DNA of 64,000 bases from Paguma larvata (GCA_030068075.1 CM057834.1:90103119-90167118), one strand, 5' to 3'. Positions 45,233-55,640 are shown, counted from the stretch's first letter. The notes: a model not told the origin generated them from the letters alone. Program-made: numbers and translations.

Positions 45233-45342
45233 TTTTAAAAGATTTTATTTTTAGGTAATCTCTACACCCAGTGTGGGGCTCAAATTTACAACCCCAAGAT
45301 CAAGAGTCATAGGCTCTACTGACTGAGCAAGCCAGGCACCCC
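45233..45342 (-). mobile_element. Short older tRNA-Lys SINE
   Basis: AGGTAATCTCTACACCCAGT to GAGCAAGCCAGGCACCCC; flanks AGATTTATTTATTT / AGATTTATTTTA. Confidence 0.88.
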
Positions 45343-45375
45343 AAAAAGATTTATTTTACATTAAAAAAAAAAAGG

Positions 45376-45568
45376 GGAGGATGCCTGGGTGGCTTAGTTA
45401 AGCATCTGACTCTTGATTTCAGCTTAGGTCATGATCTCACGATTCATGAGATCAAGCTCTGAGTTGGGCTCTGTTCTGATAGCACGGGATATCTCTTGGG
45501 ATTCTGTCTCTCTGCCCATCCCCTGCTCTCTCTCTGTCTCTCAAAATAAATAAATAAGCATTAAAAAA
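45376..45568 (+). mobile_element. Felid SINE, shortened head
   Basis: GATGCCTGGGTGGCTTAG to AAATAAATAAGCATT tail; AAGGTAGATTT recurs on both sides of this and the preceding SINE. Confidence 0.87.
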
Positions 45569-45884
45569 AGGTAGATTTTTAACTTTACACAATTACACAC
45601 TGTTTGAATTCTTTTATAATGAGCATCTATTAGCTTGGTAATTAAGACTTGCTTTTAAGAAAATGATCACATAGGTATTTGATCTCTTTTCTTTCTAGAG
45701 CAGTACAGGGTCCTGAGTACCTATACATACACAGACATATAATACATGGTATTAAGAGCCTGTGCAATCCACATACTTACTCGTAAAGGTGAACTACAAC
45801 TTTTTTAGGTCAGATTAATATATCAAAAAGGGTACCAAGTAAAAATGCCAAAAATAAACATTAAAAGAAAAGGCGGGGGGCGCC

Positions 45885-46081
45885 TGGGTGGCTCAGTCAG
45901 TTAAGCTTCGGACTGCGGCCCAGGTCATGATCTTGCAGTTTGTGGGTCTGAGCATCGCATTGGGTTCTCTGCTCCAAAGAAGCTCGCTTTGGATCTTCTG
46001 TCTCCCTCTCCCTGCCCTTCCCCAACTCATGCATGCTCTCTCTCTCTCTCAAAAATAAATAAACATTAAAAAAATTTTTTT
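45885..46081 (+). mobile_element. Felid SINE
   Basis: GGGGCGCCTGGGTGGCTCAG head, TC stretch and AATAAATAAACATT tail; antisense to MRPS33. Confidence 0.92.
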
Positions 46082-46232
46082 AGATGCCAGAAGAAGGTAG
46101 AAGGATGTAGGAACTCCAACAGAACTGTCACTAGGAAGGAAAGGAGGCTCCCAGAAACTTGCTGGAAAGGAGATCAGCTGGGGGCAGACACTCTCTTCAT
46201 CTGACCAATGAGAACGTGCTGCTCTGGCAGCC

Positions 46233-46260
46233 TGGGGGGGTGGGGTGGGGTGGGTTGAGG
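46233..46260. repeat. G-rich tract (GGGGT)n
   Basis: Runs of 7, 4, 4 and 3 G on the plus strand, the template side of MRPS33; potential G-quadruplex. Confidence 0.8.
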
Positions 46261-46604
46261 TTTTCTTCTGCAGAGTTTGAATCAGTTTTCCTCTGCATCC
46301 CTTTAAAGTGCTCTTAAATTAATAAATGATTAAACATCTCTGTAGCTCAGTATCTAACCAGTGCAGTTTTAGATATAATAAGTCTTCCAATAAGTGCATG
46401 TTTCCTTTTTTTTTTCCCTAGTGTGCCCATTGTGAGTATTTTAAAAGCCTTCCCCCCCCCGCTCAAACTGTGCCTTTTGAAGGAACAACCTGGGCACTGT
46501 TATCAGAACGAAAAAACTATAAGGATATAATGGCTAACTTTTTCCTTTTCCAATCTCTTAGAATAATCTCTTACAGGTTACTCTTTGTATTTTTTTGCCA
46601 TTAC

Positions 46605-46819
46605 CTATAGAGGCCAAGAAAACGCAGCGTCCCCATGAGTGCGAAGTAAGTGTTGTGATTTGGATACCAATCATAGGTCTCCTTCCTCTTGGCTAACGGC
46701 TGCTCGCTGAAGAGCTTCACCACTTTCATGGATTTGGAGTCAGTGGGCCTGGCAACCTCGCCAAAGAGCCGGGCACTGAGGCGACTCATGCGCAAGGCGT
46801 ATTCTGAAAGTGAAGACAT
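46605..46819 (-). CDS. MRPS33: MRPS33 coding exon, residues 1-71 and part of codon 72 (28S/small-subunit mitoribosomal protein mS33)
   Basis: Translation starts [20 protein letters not shown] and ends with the motif [11 protein letters not shown] followed by [11 protein letters not shown], characteristic of mS33, a nuclear-encoded structural protein of the small subunit of the mitochondrial ribosome, made in the cytosol and imported. The start is the ATG at 46819-46817 in context GGAAATGT; the frame stays open further upstream but has no ATG before the acceptor. The exon ends TATAG followed by GTAATGG (donor GT at 46604-46603), splitting an arginine codon after its second base. The 215 coding bases here plus 106 in the next exon make 107 codons including stop, matching the known 106-residue length. 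The early Arg/Ser/Leu-rich, basic stretch is typical of the N terminus. No frameshift or stop is seen, so this is not a processed pseudogene. Assignment is by remembered protein similarity. Confidence 0.95.
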
Positions 46820-46846
46820 TTCCTGAGCAGCAAGGGGCAAGAGTCC
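46820..46846 (-). other. MRPS33: MRPS33 5' UTR part of exon 2
   Basis: The 27 bases before the ATG follow an acceptor CTCATTTTCTGTAG. A second usable acceptor, CCCCTTGCTGCTCAG, ends 3 bases before the ATG at 46823, so two 5' UTR forms differing by 24 bases are possible without changing the protein. Transcript data would decide which is used. Confidence 0.7.
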
Positions 46847-47897
46847 CTACAGAAAATGAGAAGACAAACAGGTTAGTGTATGAAATTCTACGGTTATCTA
46901 ATGAGCGCTGTAGAAAATAAAAACAGCAGGCCCCACATGCATGTCATGCGGCCGACAGGACGTGCCTTCGAGTTGGGAAACAGTCGCAGTCCGAATGGTT
47001 TCCTTGGCAGGCTTTCTTCACGTTTCTAGTTCTTACATTTGGCATTGCCATGCTATTACCTTACCAGCCCTTTTTCCAGCGAACCGTTTGCTATTTACTG
47101 ACAGTTTACCTGCTTGCGGGCTGGATGAGAACGGGCTAACGAGTTATCCTTCCACGCATTAGTATTATACCTCCAGAAAACACCACCTCAGCAATCTGCA
47201 GAATAAAAACGCTGACTGCTTGCCATCTAAAGGTTTAATCATGGCAGAGAAATAATTATCCTGTTGTCTTTATTATCAGCCCTTTGAACACTGTTCTCCT
47301 CAAGGGCTCCAGATGGCTCAGAGAACTGCTAATGAGTTATGAGGTCATTTAGCCTCTAGGTTGCTGGGCTGAATTCTGCCTAGAGACTGAGAGCCATTTG
47401 GGAAAAAAACAAAACAGAGATAGTAGACTTCCAGAAATAAACCCCACAGCTCTTAAAATTCGTTTTATTCCTGAATGGAAGGACGTAAGGGTTATAAGGA
47501 TATCTGTATGCACACTAGCTAAGTTCTTTCTTATTAACTGAAAACAGTAACTTTTTTCTTCAGTGGCACAGAATGTTGAAATAGATAGAAGAATGCTATC
47601 TGTAATATGCAGAAATTACAGCTAATATATATCAAAAATTATATAGGCAATACATAAGAATCAAGAAGGCTGCTGGTAGAATAGCCATCTCGTCCCATCC
47701 CAGACCAGACGCAGAGGATCCTGTTGGCTGACGGTGCGGTTAATGTGAAATCTGGAGTCAGACGAGAATCTCTGCTAAGAAACTGTCCTGGGGGACAGTC
47801 CAGTGGGGGTGAAAAGGAGTTGATATCCAAAGAGAAAAAAGGCATAAACCTATCTCAAAAAACCAATGGGAAAAAAATAAAGAAAACAAAAATCCCT

Positions 47898-47975
47898 CCG
47901 AGAAGGCCTGGCTGGCTCAGTCAGTGAAGCATGTGGAGTTTACTTAAAATATAAAATAAAATCTTAAAAAATAAA
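47898..47975 (+). mobile_element. Short older SINE with internal deletion
   Basis: GGCCTGGCTGGCTCAGTCAG joins almost directly to GGAGTTTACTTAAAATATAA. Confidence 0.8.
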
Positions 47976-48390
47976 TAAATAAAATAACACCCTCTAAACA
48001 AGAATAGTGCCCAGTAAATTTCAAAGTAACTCTTGCAAGAAAAAAACAAAAAACAAAAAGCAAAACGAACAAACAACTATACCAAAACCAGTTTAAATTA
48101 AGGAATTTTTCTTGTCCATTTCAAGACCCATTGAAAGAGCAGAGGCTGACCTGAAAACAATTGGAGAATGTCAATTTCAAACCAGTTACCAATCTTAACA
48201 CCAACCAAGCCAACCTGGCCCAATAGTGCCATCTGAAGGCCAGCAACGGGAGAACTATCGGATTAGGGTCTCTTCTCCCCCCCTCTAACCTGGGGATGAC
48301 ACGCAAACCTTGCTTTTTCCATTTCCTGGCAGTACTCCTGTTCTCAGATTCACTTCTCTCTCAACTCTTAAGAGTTGTGTGGATGGGAAT

Positions 48391-48415
48391 GGGTTGGGTT
48401 GGGTTGGGTTGGGTT
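48391..48415. repeat. (GGGTT)5 short tandem repeat
   Basis: Five perfect pentamers in MRPS33 intron 1. Not the vertebrate telomere unit TTAGGG. Confidence 0.9.
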
Positions 48416-48825
48416 GTTAGGGCAGACTTGTATATTCATCAGTGAGAAAAAAGGGTTATTAACAGTTCAATGTATCAATACGGAATTGGAACAAATCTGT
48501 GCTATAAACCTCTAACGGCCTTGCAGATGTCCACAGTGGCCTTCAGAGGCTACAAAGTTTCTTTGCGTCCTTTACCTTTCCTTTTTCATTAAAGTCATCT
48601 TTTTCTCAACATCAGATTAAAAAAAACAACTAAAAATGAACGGTTTATTAATCACCTTTGTTTTGATTCGCTTAACTGCTATTATGGCATTAGAATAAAT
48701 TTCCGCTGCAAGTGCACAGTATTTCCATAACCAATTACTTGGTGGCCAGGGAACTATTGTTTTGTTACAGTGTTTTCTGACAGATAATGTTCCAAATTCC
48801 ATTGGTTTATTTTTTTTTTAAGAAT

Positions 48826-49026
48826 TCTTTTTTTTTTAATGTTTATTTCTGAGAGAGAGAGAGAGAGAGGGAACAGGGGAGAGGCAGAGAGAGAGAGAGA
48901 ATCCCAAGCAGGCTCCACACCGTCAGTGAAGAGTCGTACATGGGGCTCAATCTCACCAACCACGAGTTCATAGCCTGAGCCTACATCAAGAGTCTGGTAT
49001 GCAACCAACAGCCGTCTAGGTGCCCC
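48826..49026 (-). mobile_element. Felid SINE, diverged
   Basis: AATGTTTATTTCTGAGAGAG to GCCGTCTAGGTGCCCC. Confidence 0.88.
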
Positions 49027-49049
49027 ACCATCGCTTTATTTTTAAACGA

Positions 49050-49200
49050 AGATGCAGCATGAGGTCCTGAGGCCTAGGTTTGCATCCTGGCTTTGCCATT
49101 TCTTAGCTGGGTTATTTTAACAGTTACTTATTTTCTGAGTTTCCTTTTTGGAAACCAAAGCTTGCAGGGCTACTCTGAGAAATAAGTATGACTGTGATAG
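49050..49200 (+). mobile_element. MIR relic
   Basis: TAGGTTTGCATCCTGGCTTT, GCCATTTCTTAGCTGG, TTTTCTGAGTTTCCTTTTTGG. Confidence 0.75.
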
Positions 49201-49301
49201 TAAATGGTTACTTAAAAAAAGAAAAAAAAACTAAACGTGTTTTAAGTTTGGTGCTCATATCATCTAATCAGACACAATTATTTATTCCTTGTCCTTATTT
49301 A

Positions 49302-49530
49302 TTTAATGTTTACTTATTTATTTTTGAGTGTGTGTGAGCAGGGGAGGGGCAGAGAAAGAAAGACACATGGGGGGGGGAAGGGGGGAGAGAGAGAGAATGA
49401 ATGAGAATCCTAAGCAGGTTCCTCGCTGTCAGCACAGAGCCCGATGTGGGCCTGGAATTCAGGAACCGTGAGATCATGACTCGAGCTGAAGTCGGATGCT
49501 TAAACAACTGAGCCACCCAGGTGCCTCTAT
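49302..49530 (-). mobile_element. Felid SINE
   Basis: Inserted in the tail of the following short SINE; contains a G-rich patch at 49370-49385. Confidence 0.9.
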
Positions 49531-49535
49531 TTATT

Positions 49536-49638
49536 TATTTTTTAAGCTCTTATTTTTAGGTAATCTCTACACCTGATGTGGGGCTCATACTTAAACCAGG
49601 AGATCATGGTCTGCTAATTGAGCCAGCCAGGTGCTCCT
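49536..49638 (-). mobile_element. Short older tRNA-Lys SINE
   Basis: Outer TSD ATTCCTTGTCCTTATTTA / ATTCCATGTCCTCATTTA encloses this and the preceding SINE. Confidence 0.88.
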
Positions 49639-50186
49639 ATTCCATGTCCTCATTTAATCATGCAAAAAAAAAGGAGATACATTAAAAAAAAAAAAGAGCT
49701 ACATACTTCATGCAGTTAAATCTGTATCTCCCTGGAATGACATCCTCACTTACAAAAACTGACAGCCAGAGAAATGCAGGGGAGGGGACCAGCAGCTTGG
49801 TAACTCGCAAGGCAGCAAGGAGGAAGGGACCTCTTAGGAGAGTGATCACTGAAGCCATCACAGGGTGCAAATCTCCAGGCCCACTTTGTAATGTAGCGAA
49901 TTACTGGGACGCATAAATGGCAATGAAGTCTCATTAGAATCTATTGGGATATGGCTGTACCACAAAATCCAAGTCCTAAAACTTTTATGATGGAGAAAGG
50001 GAATAAGCCTCTTTAAACCTGAATCCCTTACTAGAAACAGAGATCCATTTGCTAAATAGAAGAAAACAGAAAATGATTACAATTATCAATTACTGCTCTG
50101 TAGTCTGCTTCCACACAACAGACATATGTCTCCGATGAAGAATGGCATAGGAGCTTGGTATTTTTTTTTTTTAACTTTATTTATTT

Positions 50187-50412
50187 ATGGGGCGTCTGGG
50201 CGGCTCAGTCCTTAAGTATCAAGCTTCGGCTCAGGCTATTATTATCTCACAGTTCATGAGTTAGAGTTCCACAGAGGGTGTGCTTGAGCCCCGCTTCAGG
50301 TAAAAACAAGACAAAACAAAACCCAAGCCTTGCTTTGGGTGAGCCCTGCTTCTCCCCACCTCGCCCCGCCCCCGTTTGCCCCTCATCCACTTGTGCTCTT
50401 TCTCTCTTTCAA
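50187..50412 (+). mobile_element. Felid SINE, atypical middle
   Basis: GGGGCGTCTGGGCGGCTCAG head, then a body with an AAAACAAGACAAAACAAAAC insertion near 50300-50322 before the TC-rich end. Confidence 0.82.
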
Positions 50413-50604
50413 AAAAGTTTATTTGCTCTGTGAAAGTGAGCGAGGGAGCGGGGGAGGAGCAGAAAGGGAGAGAGAAAATCACAAGCAGGAAGCAGGCTCC
50501 ATATTGTCAGTGCAGAACCCAATGAGGGGTTCAAATTCCAGAACCACGAGATCACGACCTGAGGTGAAATCCAGTCAGTCGCTTAACTGACGGAGCCACC
50601 CAGT
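50413..50604 (-). mobile_element. Felid SINE, tail-to-tail with the preceding copy
   Basis: AAAAAAGTTTATTTGCTCTG to GACGGAGCCACCCAG; together they form an inverted pair in MRPS33 intron 1. Confidence 0.87.
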
Positions 50605-50725
50605 ATGCTTTTCTTTCTTTCTTTTTTTTTTTTTTTTAACACAGGCTAAAACAGCTACACAGTTCTGTTGTCCAGAAATACTGGTCCTAGGACTGGCAAA
50701 TTGTCACTTTTTACTGGCTTTAAAT

Positions 50726-50938
50726 TTTTATTTTTAAATGTTTCTTTATTTTTGAAAGAGAGACAGAGACAGAGCACTAGTGGGAGAGGGGCAGAGAGAG
50801 GGAGACACAGAATCCGAAGCAGGCTCCAGGCTCTGAGCTGTCAGCACAGAGCCCGAGCGGGGGCTTGAACTCACAAACAGTGAGATCATGACCTGAGCCG
50901 AAGTCGGAAGCTTAACTGACTGAGCCACCCAGGCGCCA
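50726..50938 (-). mobile_element. Felid SINE
   Basis: Near-consensus, ends GAGCCACCCAGGCGCC; sense with respect to MRPS33. Confidence 0.93.
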
Positions 50939-51375
50939 CCTTTTTCATTTTTTCTAACTGGAAAGCCTTACTTAGAATTTATTTTTCAGGATCCTACTAT
51001 GCCTCCTTACAGAATCTTTCATTTTATCTTAAAAAAAAAAAGATTATTTTAGAGACATTAAGGTAAAAGGCAAATAACTTACATGGGAATTAGACTTTTT
51101 TAGTCATATGAAACTGCTCCAGCAAGTACAAAATAGTCACTTGAAAACATCATTTTTCCTTAAATGAGATCTAAAGTAAACAGTGTCATGAAGAAAAATT
51201 AGCTGGAGTGGAAAATGCCAAGGAAAAAAATACATACATATATATGTTAAAATGCACTGGAGCAAGACGTATTAAGCCCACACAAGAAAACTCCCATATT
51301 TTTACGTTGGCATAAAAGGGCAAGTTTCATTGATCTTTCTGATAGGTTTGATGCATTTAAAAGTCCGGGTTTTTG

Positions 51376-51594
51376 GGGCGCCTGGGTGGCTCAGTAGGTT
51401 AAGCATCCCACGTCAGCTCAGGTCATGATCCCACGGCTGGTGGGTTTGAGCCCCACATCAGGCTCTGCTGACAGCTCAGAGCCTGGAGCCTGCTTCAGAT
51501 TCTGTGTCTCCCTCTCTCTCTGCCTTTCCCCTGCTCACGCTCTGTCTCTATGTCTCTCAAAAATAAATAAATGTTAAAAAAAATTAAAAAAAAG
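51376..51594 (+). mobile_element. Felid SINE
   Basis: Full head, body and AAATAAATGTT tail. Confidence 0.93.
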
Positions 51595-51659
51595 AAGTGT
51601 ACGCTGAATGTGTGTGTGTAAATTCTGCTGGGGAGAACGTTCATCATTTTCGCAAAAAC

Positions 51660-51795
51660 CACTGGTTACTGGAGAGCAGCAGCTTTGCAGTAGAAAAACC
51701 ATTTGGAATCTTGCCTCTGCGCTTTGATGGCCATTTCGTGTCTGTGCTAGTAGGTATTCTTTGCCTCGTTTTCCCATCTACCACCTGAGTGATTA
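51660..51795 (+). mobile_element. Possible MIR relic
   Basis: AATCTTGCCTCTGCGCTTTG and CTTTGCCTCGTTTTCCCATC. Confidence 0.55.
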
Positions 51796-52134
51796 AGTTA
51801 CTACTTCATGTGTTTCGAGGCTGACAGGAAAACCGGTGGGAACAGTGGTTGCTCTAATAATCATCAGGTCTCAAGGAACCCACACGTTCTGCACACGTAT
51901 TTCACAGAAGAACTAAACACGATCCTTTATTATAATTTTTAAAGCTTGGTACAGATGGTTTCACTGGGTCGTAGGGACACCAACGCTCTGAAGGTCTGTA
52001 CACTTTATTCAGTTCAACAAAACCGCCTCCAACCCCCTGCAACTGACTGGATCACGTCTGCCTGTGAATGAAGCAGGTGTCAAGTCAAGAGACGCTTGTA
52101 TCCATAGGGTATTCCTCAATTTTTTTAAAAGTCT

Positions 52135-52238
52135 GTATTTATTTTTTTTAGTAATCTTCACACCCAAGGTGGGGCTGGAACTCACGACGCCCAAGATCAA
52201 GAGTCGCATGCTCTTCGGAATGAGCCAGCTAGGCGCCC
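52135..52238 (-). mobile_element. Short older tRNA-Lys SINE
   Basis: TTAGTAATCTTCACACCCAA to GAGCCAGCTAGGCGCCCC; nearest repeat to the MRPS33 promoter. Confidence 0.88.
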
Positions 52239-52499
52239 CACAAATATTTTTCTTTCAATTGGCAACAAAAATTAATCTGCATCCCCACAAAAAGTTACGG
52301 TACAGAACACCACTTGATGAGCTGAGAAACTGAGCCTTGCATGCTACCTAATCAGGAAGAGAGTAACGGTGAGAGGTAACTACGCTAGAGTCCCTCGTTT
52401 GGTAAATTCTCCAGTTTACCCAGGAAAAGGCTAACTTGTCTGTAGGACAGTATGAAACCACCGAGCTGGTTAATAATGAAATCGAATCATCGTATTCTT

Positions 52500-52870
52500 G
52501 GCGACTCTACAAGGCTGGAGACCTTCGCAGGACCTCTCCCACGATCGTCGGAACCGCACACTACAAAACCCCCGAAGCTCTCGAACAGCCTTACCTACAA
52601 GCGACCTTCCTCTCCCGCGCGCCCCTCTCCCGGAAGGTCCGCCCCTTTCCCGGGAGGACCGTCAGGCCGGAAGGCCCGCCCCTCTCCCGGAAGGTCCGCT
52701 CCCGGCCGGGTTCTAAGCTCCGGTGCGAGTCTACAACAGAGAGCAGTGGAGAAACAGAAGCTTGCGGCTAGAAGGGAGCCCTAGTGAAACCCGGAACTAC
52801 TAGCGCGCTCTCGGAGGCCTCAGAGGTTATACTTGGCACTTGCGCAGTGAGAACAGTGCCTCGGGTGTGT
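52500..52870 (-). promoter_or_regulatory. MRPS33: CpG-rich promoter of MRPS33 with three CCGGAAG (ETS-type) motifs
   Basis: The densest CpG stretch in the window, in otherwise AT-rich DNA, with CpGs continuing to about 53010. CCGGAAG occurs at 52630-52636, 52667-52673 and 52687-52693, the core bound by ETS factors such as GABPA (NRF-2), which commonly drive nuclear genes for mitochondrial proteins. A CTTGCGCAG element near 52840 resembles an NRF-1 half site. The unit CTCTCCCGGAAGGTCCG is present twice, 57 bases apart, indicating local duplication. Factor binding is inferred from motif only. Confidence 0.75.
52595..52720 (-). other. MRPS33: Putative MRPS33 exon 1 (untranslated)
   Basis: On the minus strand, the CpG-rich sequence ends GGTCGCTTGTAG followed by GTAAGG, a strong donor (GT at 52594-52593). 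Splicing it to 46846 gives a non-coding leader directly before the MRPS33 start exon, with a 5.7-kb intron. The transcription start is not fixed by sequence; the right-hand limit is a guess inside the GC-rich block. No TATA box is evident, as expected for a housekeeping gene. Inference from position, orientation, CpG content and donor quality. Confidence 0.6.
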
Positions 52871-54425
52871 GAATTGCAGGTGGTGGTTTAGGGAGAAAGA
52901 CTGGTTTTGCTGGAAGGCATTGCAGGGTTCGCTAACTGCATTTTGTTGGAAAAGGGCTACAGAGCTGCCCTCCAAACCTTTAAAGTAATGGTCACGCGCG
53001 TGCCGCGTGGTGGAGGATGAAATGCACTTTATTTTTTCCGTTCCTGCTTTTTTTCATCCAGCTTAGGCCTTGACGTGCTCCAAGGGCATTGCTTGACTAG
53101 GTGCTGAAGGGTCTGCTGGCCCATCAGCGATGCCATTGGCCTCTCCTTGCACTTACCTACTCGTCTTCTAATAGTGGATTAGTAACACCTCTAAGAGGGT
53201 CATTCTTGATACCATTTTGCTGGATCAGGGCGCCATTTGGAACTGCCTGTTTATCTCCCCCAGTGGCCCTTCAGGCAGGAGGAATGGGATATTTATCAGA
53301 CTCTAGTAGTTGCGTAGATAGGCTTGGAAGAAAGTGGATATACTGTATTTCCCTCCATACTATATCTGCTGTCAAGCACGCCACTCCTCATAGGCATTAT
53401 ATGAAGCCTTTATTGACAGTAAGGCTGAAAACACTTTTTTCTAAGCATTAGTCAAAGCCATTCACAAATACTCCAAAATGTATCCCGGAAATGAAGCGCG
53501 TCAGCAGTATCCCATATACCGGGAAGGCGTTCTGTTGACATTCTCTTCACTCCTAGAGAATCATGTTATTTTTTGACACTGTTTTAAAAAAGGAAAATGA
53601 AGCCCCAAACGGAATCATTCCTCTCCACCCACACCCGCGCCATAGTAAACCAAGACTTAATCACAGTTTCAACCTCTCTCATGAACTTGACCTTTTAACT
53701 GTCAATCTTCTGAAATTTCCTCATCTGCACTAGTGAGGTAATTTGCATGATAAAAACCTGCCTTCCTACCCCACCCACAAAAAATGTCCTGACTTGAAAC
53801 AGTTCTTTCCTTTATTTTGCTAATAATTTTCTTGCCCCACCCTACTACCATTTTGTACAACTCAGCTCCTTTCTACTTGCTAGATGGGATGCTTCCTGAT
53901 TCATAACTCACTTAGTAAACTTAAAGGATCTTCAATTTTATCCCATCGAATTTTGTTTTTTAACAACATCCTATCAAATTTATAGAATTTGCTCTTACCA
54001 AGTTTTGACATGTTATCTATAATACAGTAAGTAACCTTATAAACTGGGTCTGGTGTGAGTTTACTGCAGTTACACACAGTGTAATGAGTATCCCTCATCC
54101 TTTTTTGCATAGCTCAGTCCAAAAATAATGGTCCGGGTAGAATTTCCACCTTGTCTTTTGTGTTTTTGTGTAGTCCACTGTTTTAATCTAATGGCCACTG
54201 AATCTTGTAAACAAGAAGGCTCCCTTTGCATGCTGGGCTGTTGGAAAACCTAAATTTGCAGTAGACTCATGGCAACGAGTATTATATGTATATTTGCATA
54301 AACCTTGTTATTGGCTCCATTTATATATTTATTTTTGGTTTTTCCCTTTTCACCTATTATTGGTGTTATCAGTGTGTTTGTGAATATCTCTATAAGCTAC
54401 TATGACTCTTGAAACATACCAAGAT
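52871..54425. other. No gene seen
   Basis: Flank upstream of MRPS33. CpG density falls after about 53010; no divergent gene is recognisable on the plus strand. Confidence 0.5.
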
Positions 54426-54429
54426 ATAA

Positions 54430-54910
54430 AGAGTTATAAGTAGCTATTATACTTGAAACTGCTTCTGCCCTTAAGCCTTAGCAATCACCTAGAGCCCAGG
54501 TAATTGATTAATTAAACCTTTTTTTGTATATCCTGAGATCATGCATTCTTTCCAAGAAAAGAATAGAGCCCTTCTGCACATCTCGAAACAGAAACCAGAC
54601 CCTCCTGCACACCCCCGCTCCTCTAATGCCCAGGACTAAGGAACCAGACTCCCTTGCACAGGCAGCACTGTGAAAATGAGACTCCCTCCTTTGAGCACTG
54701 TGAAAATGTCTGTAGTTGGCACCATTAAGTCTGCACAGTAATCGAGAAATGTTATAGACCACTGCGCTCCCTTTACTGATTAACTGCCCTAAAGCCCTTT
54801 AAAAAATCCTTGTGCCAGGCAGAAACCTCAGAGTTGGCCTTTGGTCAAGAGTCTGCTTCCTCCCGGTGGCTGGTCTCTTAAAGCTCATATTCCTTTCCAA
54901 TCAAAACTTT
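54430..54910 (+). mobile_element. LTR-like segment
   Basis: Repeated CACTGTGAAAATG unit near 54668-54708 and a 3' part (CCTCAGAGTTGGCCTTTGGTC...CCCGGTGGCTGGTCTCTTAAA) with U5-like composition. No internal genes. Tentative. Confidence 0.45.
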
Positions 54911-55068
54911 GGGGTGCCTCGTGGCTCAGTTGGTTGGGCGTCTGACTCTGTTTCGGCTTAGGTCATGATCTCACAGTTTGTGGGATTGAGCCCTGAATGG
55001 GGCTCTGCGCTGATAGTACGCTTTTTCTCTCTGAAAAATGAATAAATAAACTTAAAAACAAACAAACA
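54911..55068 (+). mobile_element. Felid SINE with deleted TC stretch
   Basis: GGGGTGCCTCGTGGCTCAG head; body jumps from GCTGATAGTACG to TTTTTCTCTCTGAAAAATG. Confidence 0.88.
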
Positions 55069-55192
55069 AACTGAAAAAACCCCACACTTCATCTCTCGAA
55101 TATTGATTTTTCAAGCTGCAGGCAGCTAAACTCGCGTTTCAGTAATACTCTAGGCATTTTACAATATGACTCTCATTAAGTCAAGCTTACGG

Positions 55193-55640
55193 TGTTCCTA
55201 TTAATTTCCTGAGCCTGCTATAACAAAATACCACAAACCTAGTGACTTGAAACATCACAACTTTATTCTCTCACAGTTCTGGAGGCCAGAAGTTCGAAGT
55301 CAGTATCACTGGGCCCAAATCCCAAGTGTTGACAAGGCCACACTCCCTCCAGAGCCTCTATCTAGAGTAGAATCCGTTTTTTGACTCTCCCAACTTCTGG
55401 TGGTTACTGGCATTCATTGACTTGCGGCCACATCAGTCTTAAAAGCCAGCGTCTTCGACTGTCTCTCTGCCTGCTCTTCACATCGCCTCCTCCTCTGTTT
55501 GTGTCGGATCTCCTAATGTCTCCTTCTCATAGGGGATACATGTAATTGCATTTAGGGTACACTTGGATAAATCAGAATAATGCCCCCACCTCAAGGTCAA
55601 AATTTAACCTCCTTCAGACATTGACTTCCAGGCTTTGGTT
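55193..55640 (-). mobile_element. MLT1-type (MaLR) LTR
   Basis: CCTGCTATAACAAAATACCA, CTTTATTCTCTCACAGTTCT and GGAGGCCAGAAGTTCGAAG are the reverse of the MLT1 3' end, followed in order by matching internal phrases. Confidence 0.82.

Larger units (their letters stand above)
42895..46604 (-). other. MRPS33: MRPS33 intron 2
   Basis: Bounded by a GTAATG donor at the 46604 end and a polypyrimidine-CTCAG acceptor at the 42895 end. It contains a minus SINE, MIR and L2 relics at 43.7-45.1 kb, SINEs of both orientations at 45.2-46.1 kb, and a G-rich tract at 46233-46260. No additional exon is recognisable. Confidence 0.85.
46847..52594 (-). other. MRPS33: MRPS33 intron 1 (5' UTR intron)
   Basis: About 5.7 kb between the putative exon 1 donor and the exon 2 acceptor. 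46847-47890 and 47980-48820 are mostly non-repetitive with no coding signal; the rest holds SINEs, MIR relics, and a plus/minus SINE pair at 50187-50604. Alternative 5' UTR exons could exist but cannot be picked out by eye. Confidence 0.6.
42130..52720 (-). other. MRPS33: MRPS33 gene span (promoter side to poly(A) signal)
   Basis: Extent of the only recognisable gene. It runs from a CpG-rich promoter and putative first exon, through intron 1 (46847-52594), coding exon 2 (46605-46846) and intron 2 (42895-46604), to the last exon with the stop at 42789 and a candidate poly(A) signal at 42150-42155. Both introns are full of SINEs on both strands, but none touches coding sequence or splice sites. 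In human, MRPS33 lies near BRAF on 7q34 (established knowledge); no BRAF exon is recognisable here. The outer limits are inferred; the coding part is seen directly. Confidence 0.88.

Noticed and set aside
48391..48415. Possible interstitial telomere repeat.
   Set aside because: The unit is GGGTT, not TTAGGG, and only five copies long.
52436..52784. Plus-strand frames of about 110 codons across the CpG-rich block.
   Set aside because: Arg/Pro-rich products of GC-rich promoter DNA, antisense to MRPS33 exon 1. A divergent transcript is possible, but a protein is not supported.
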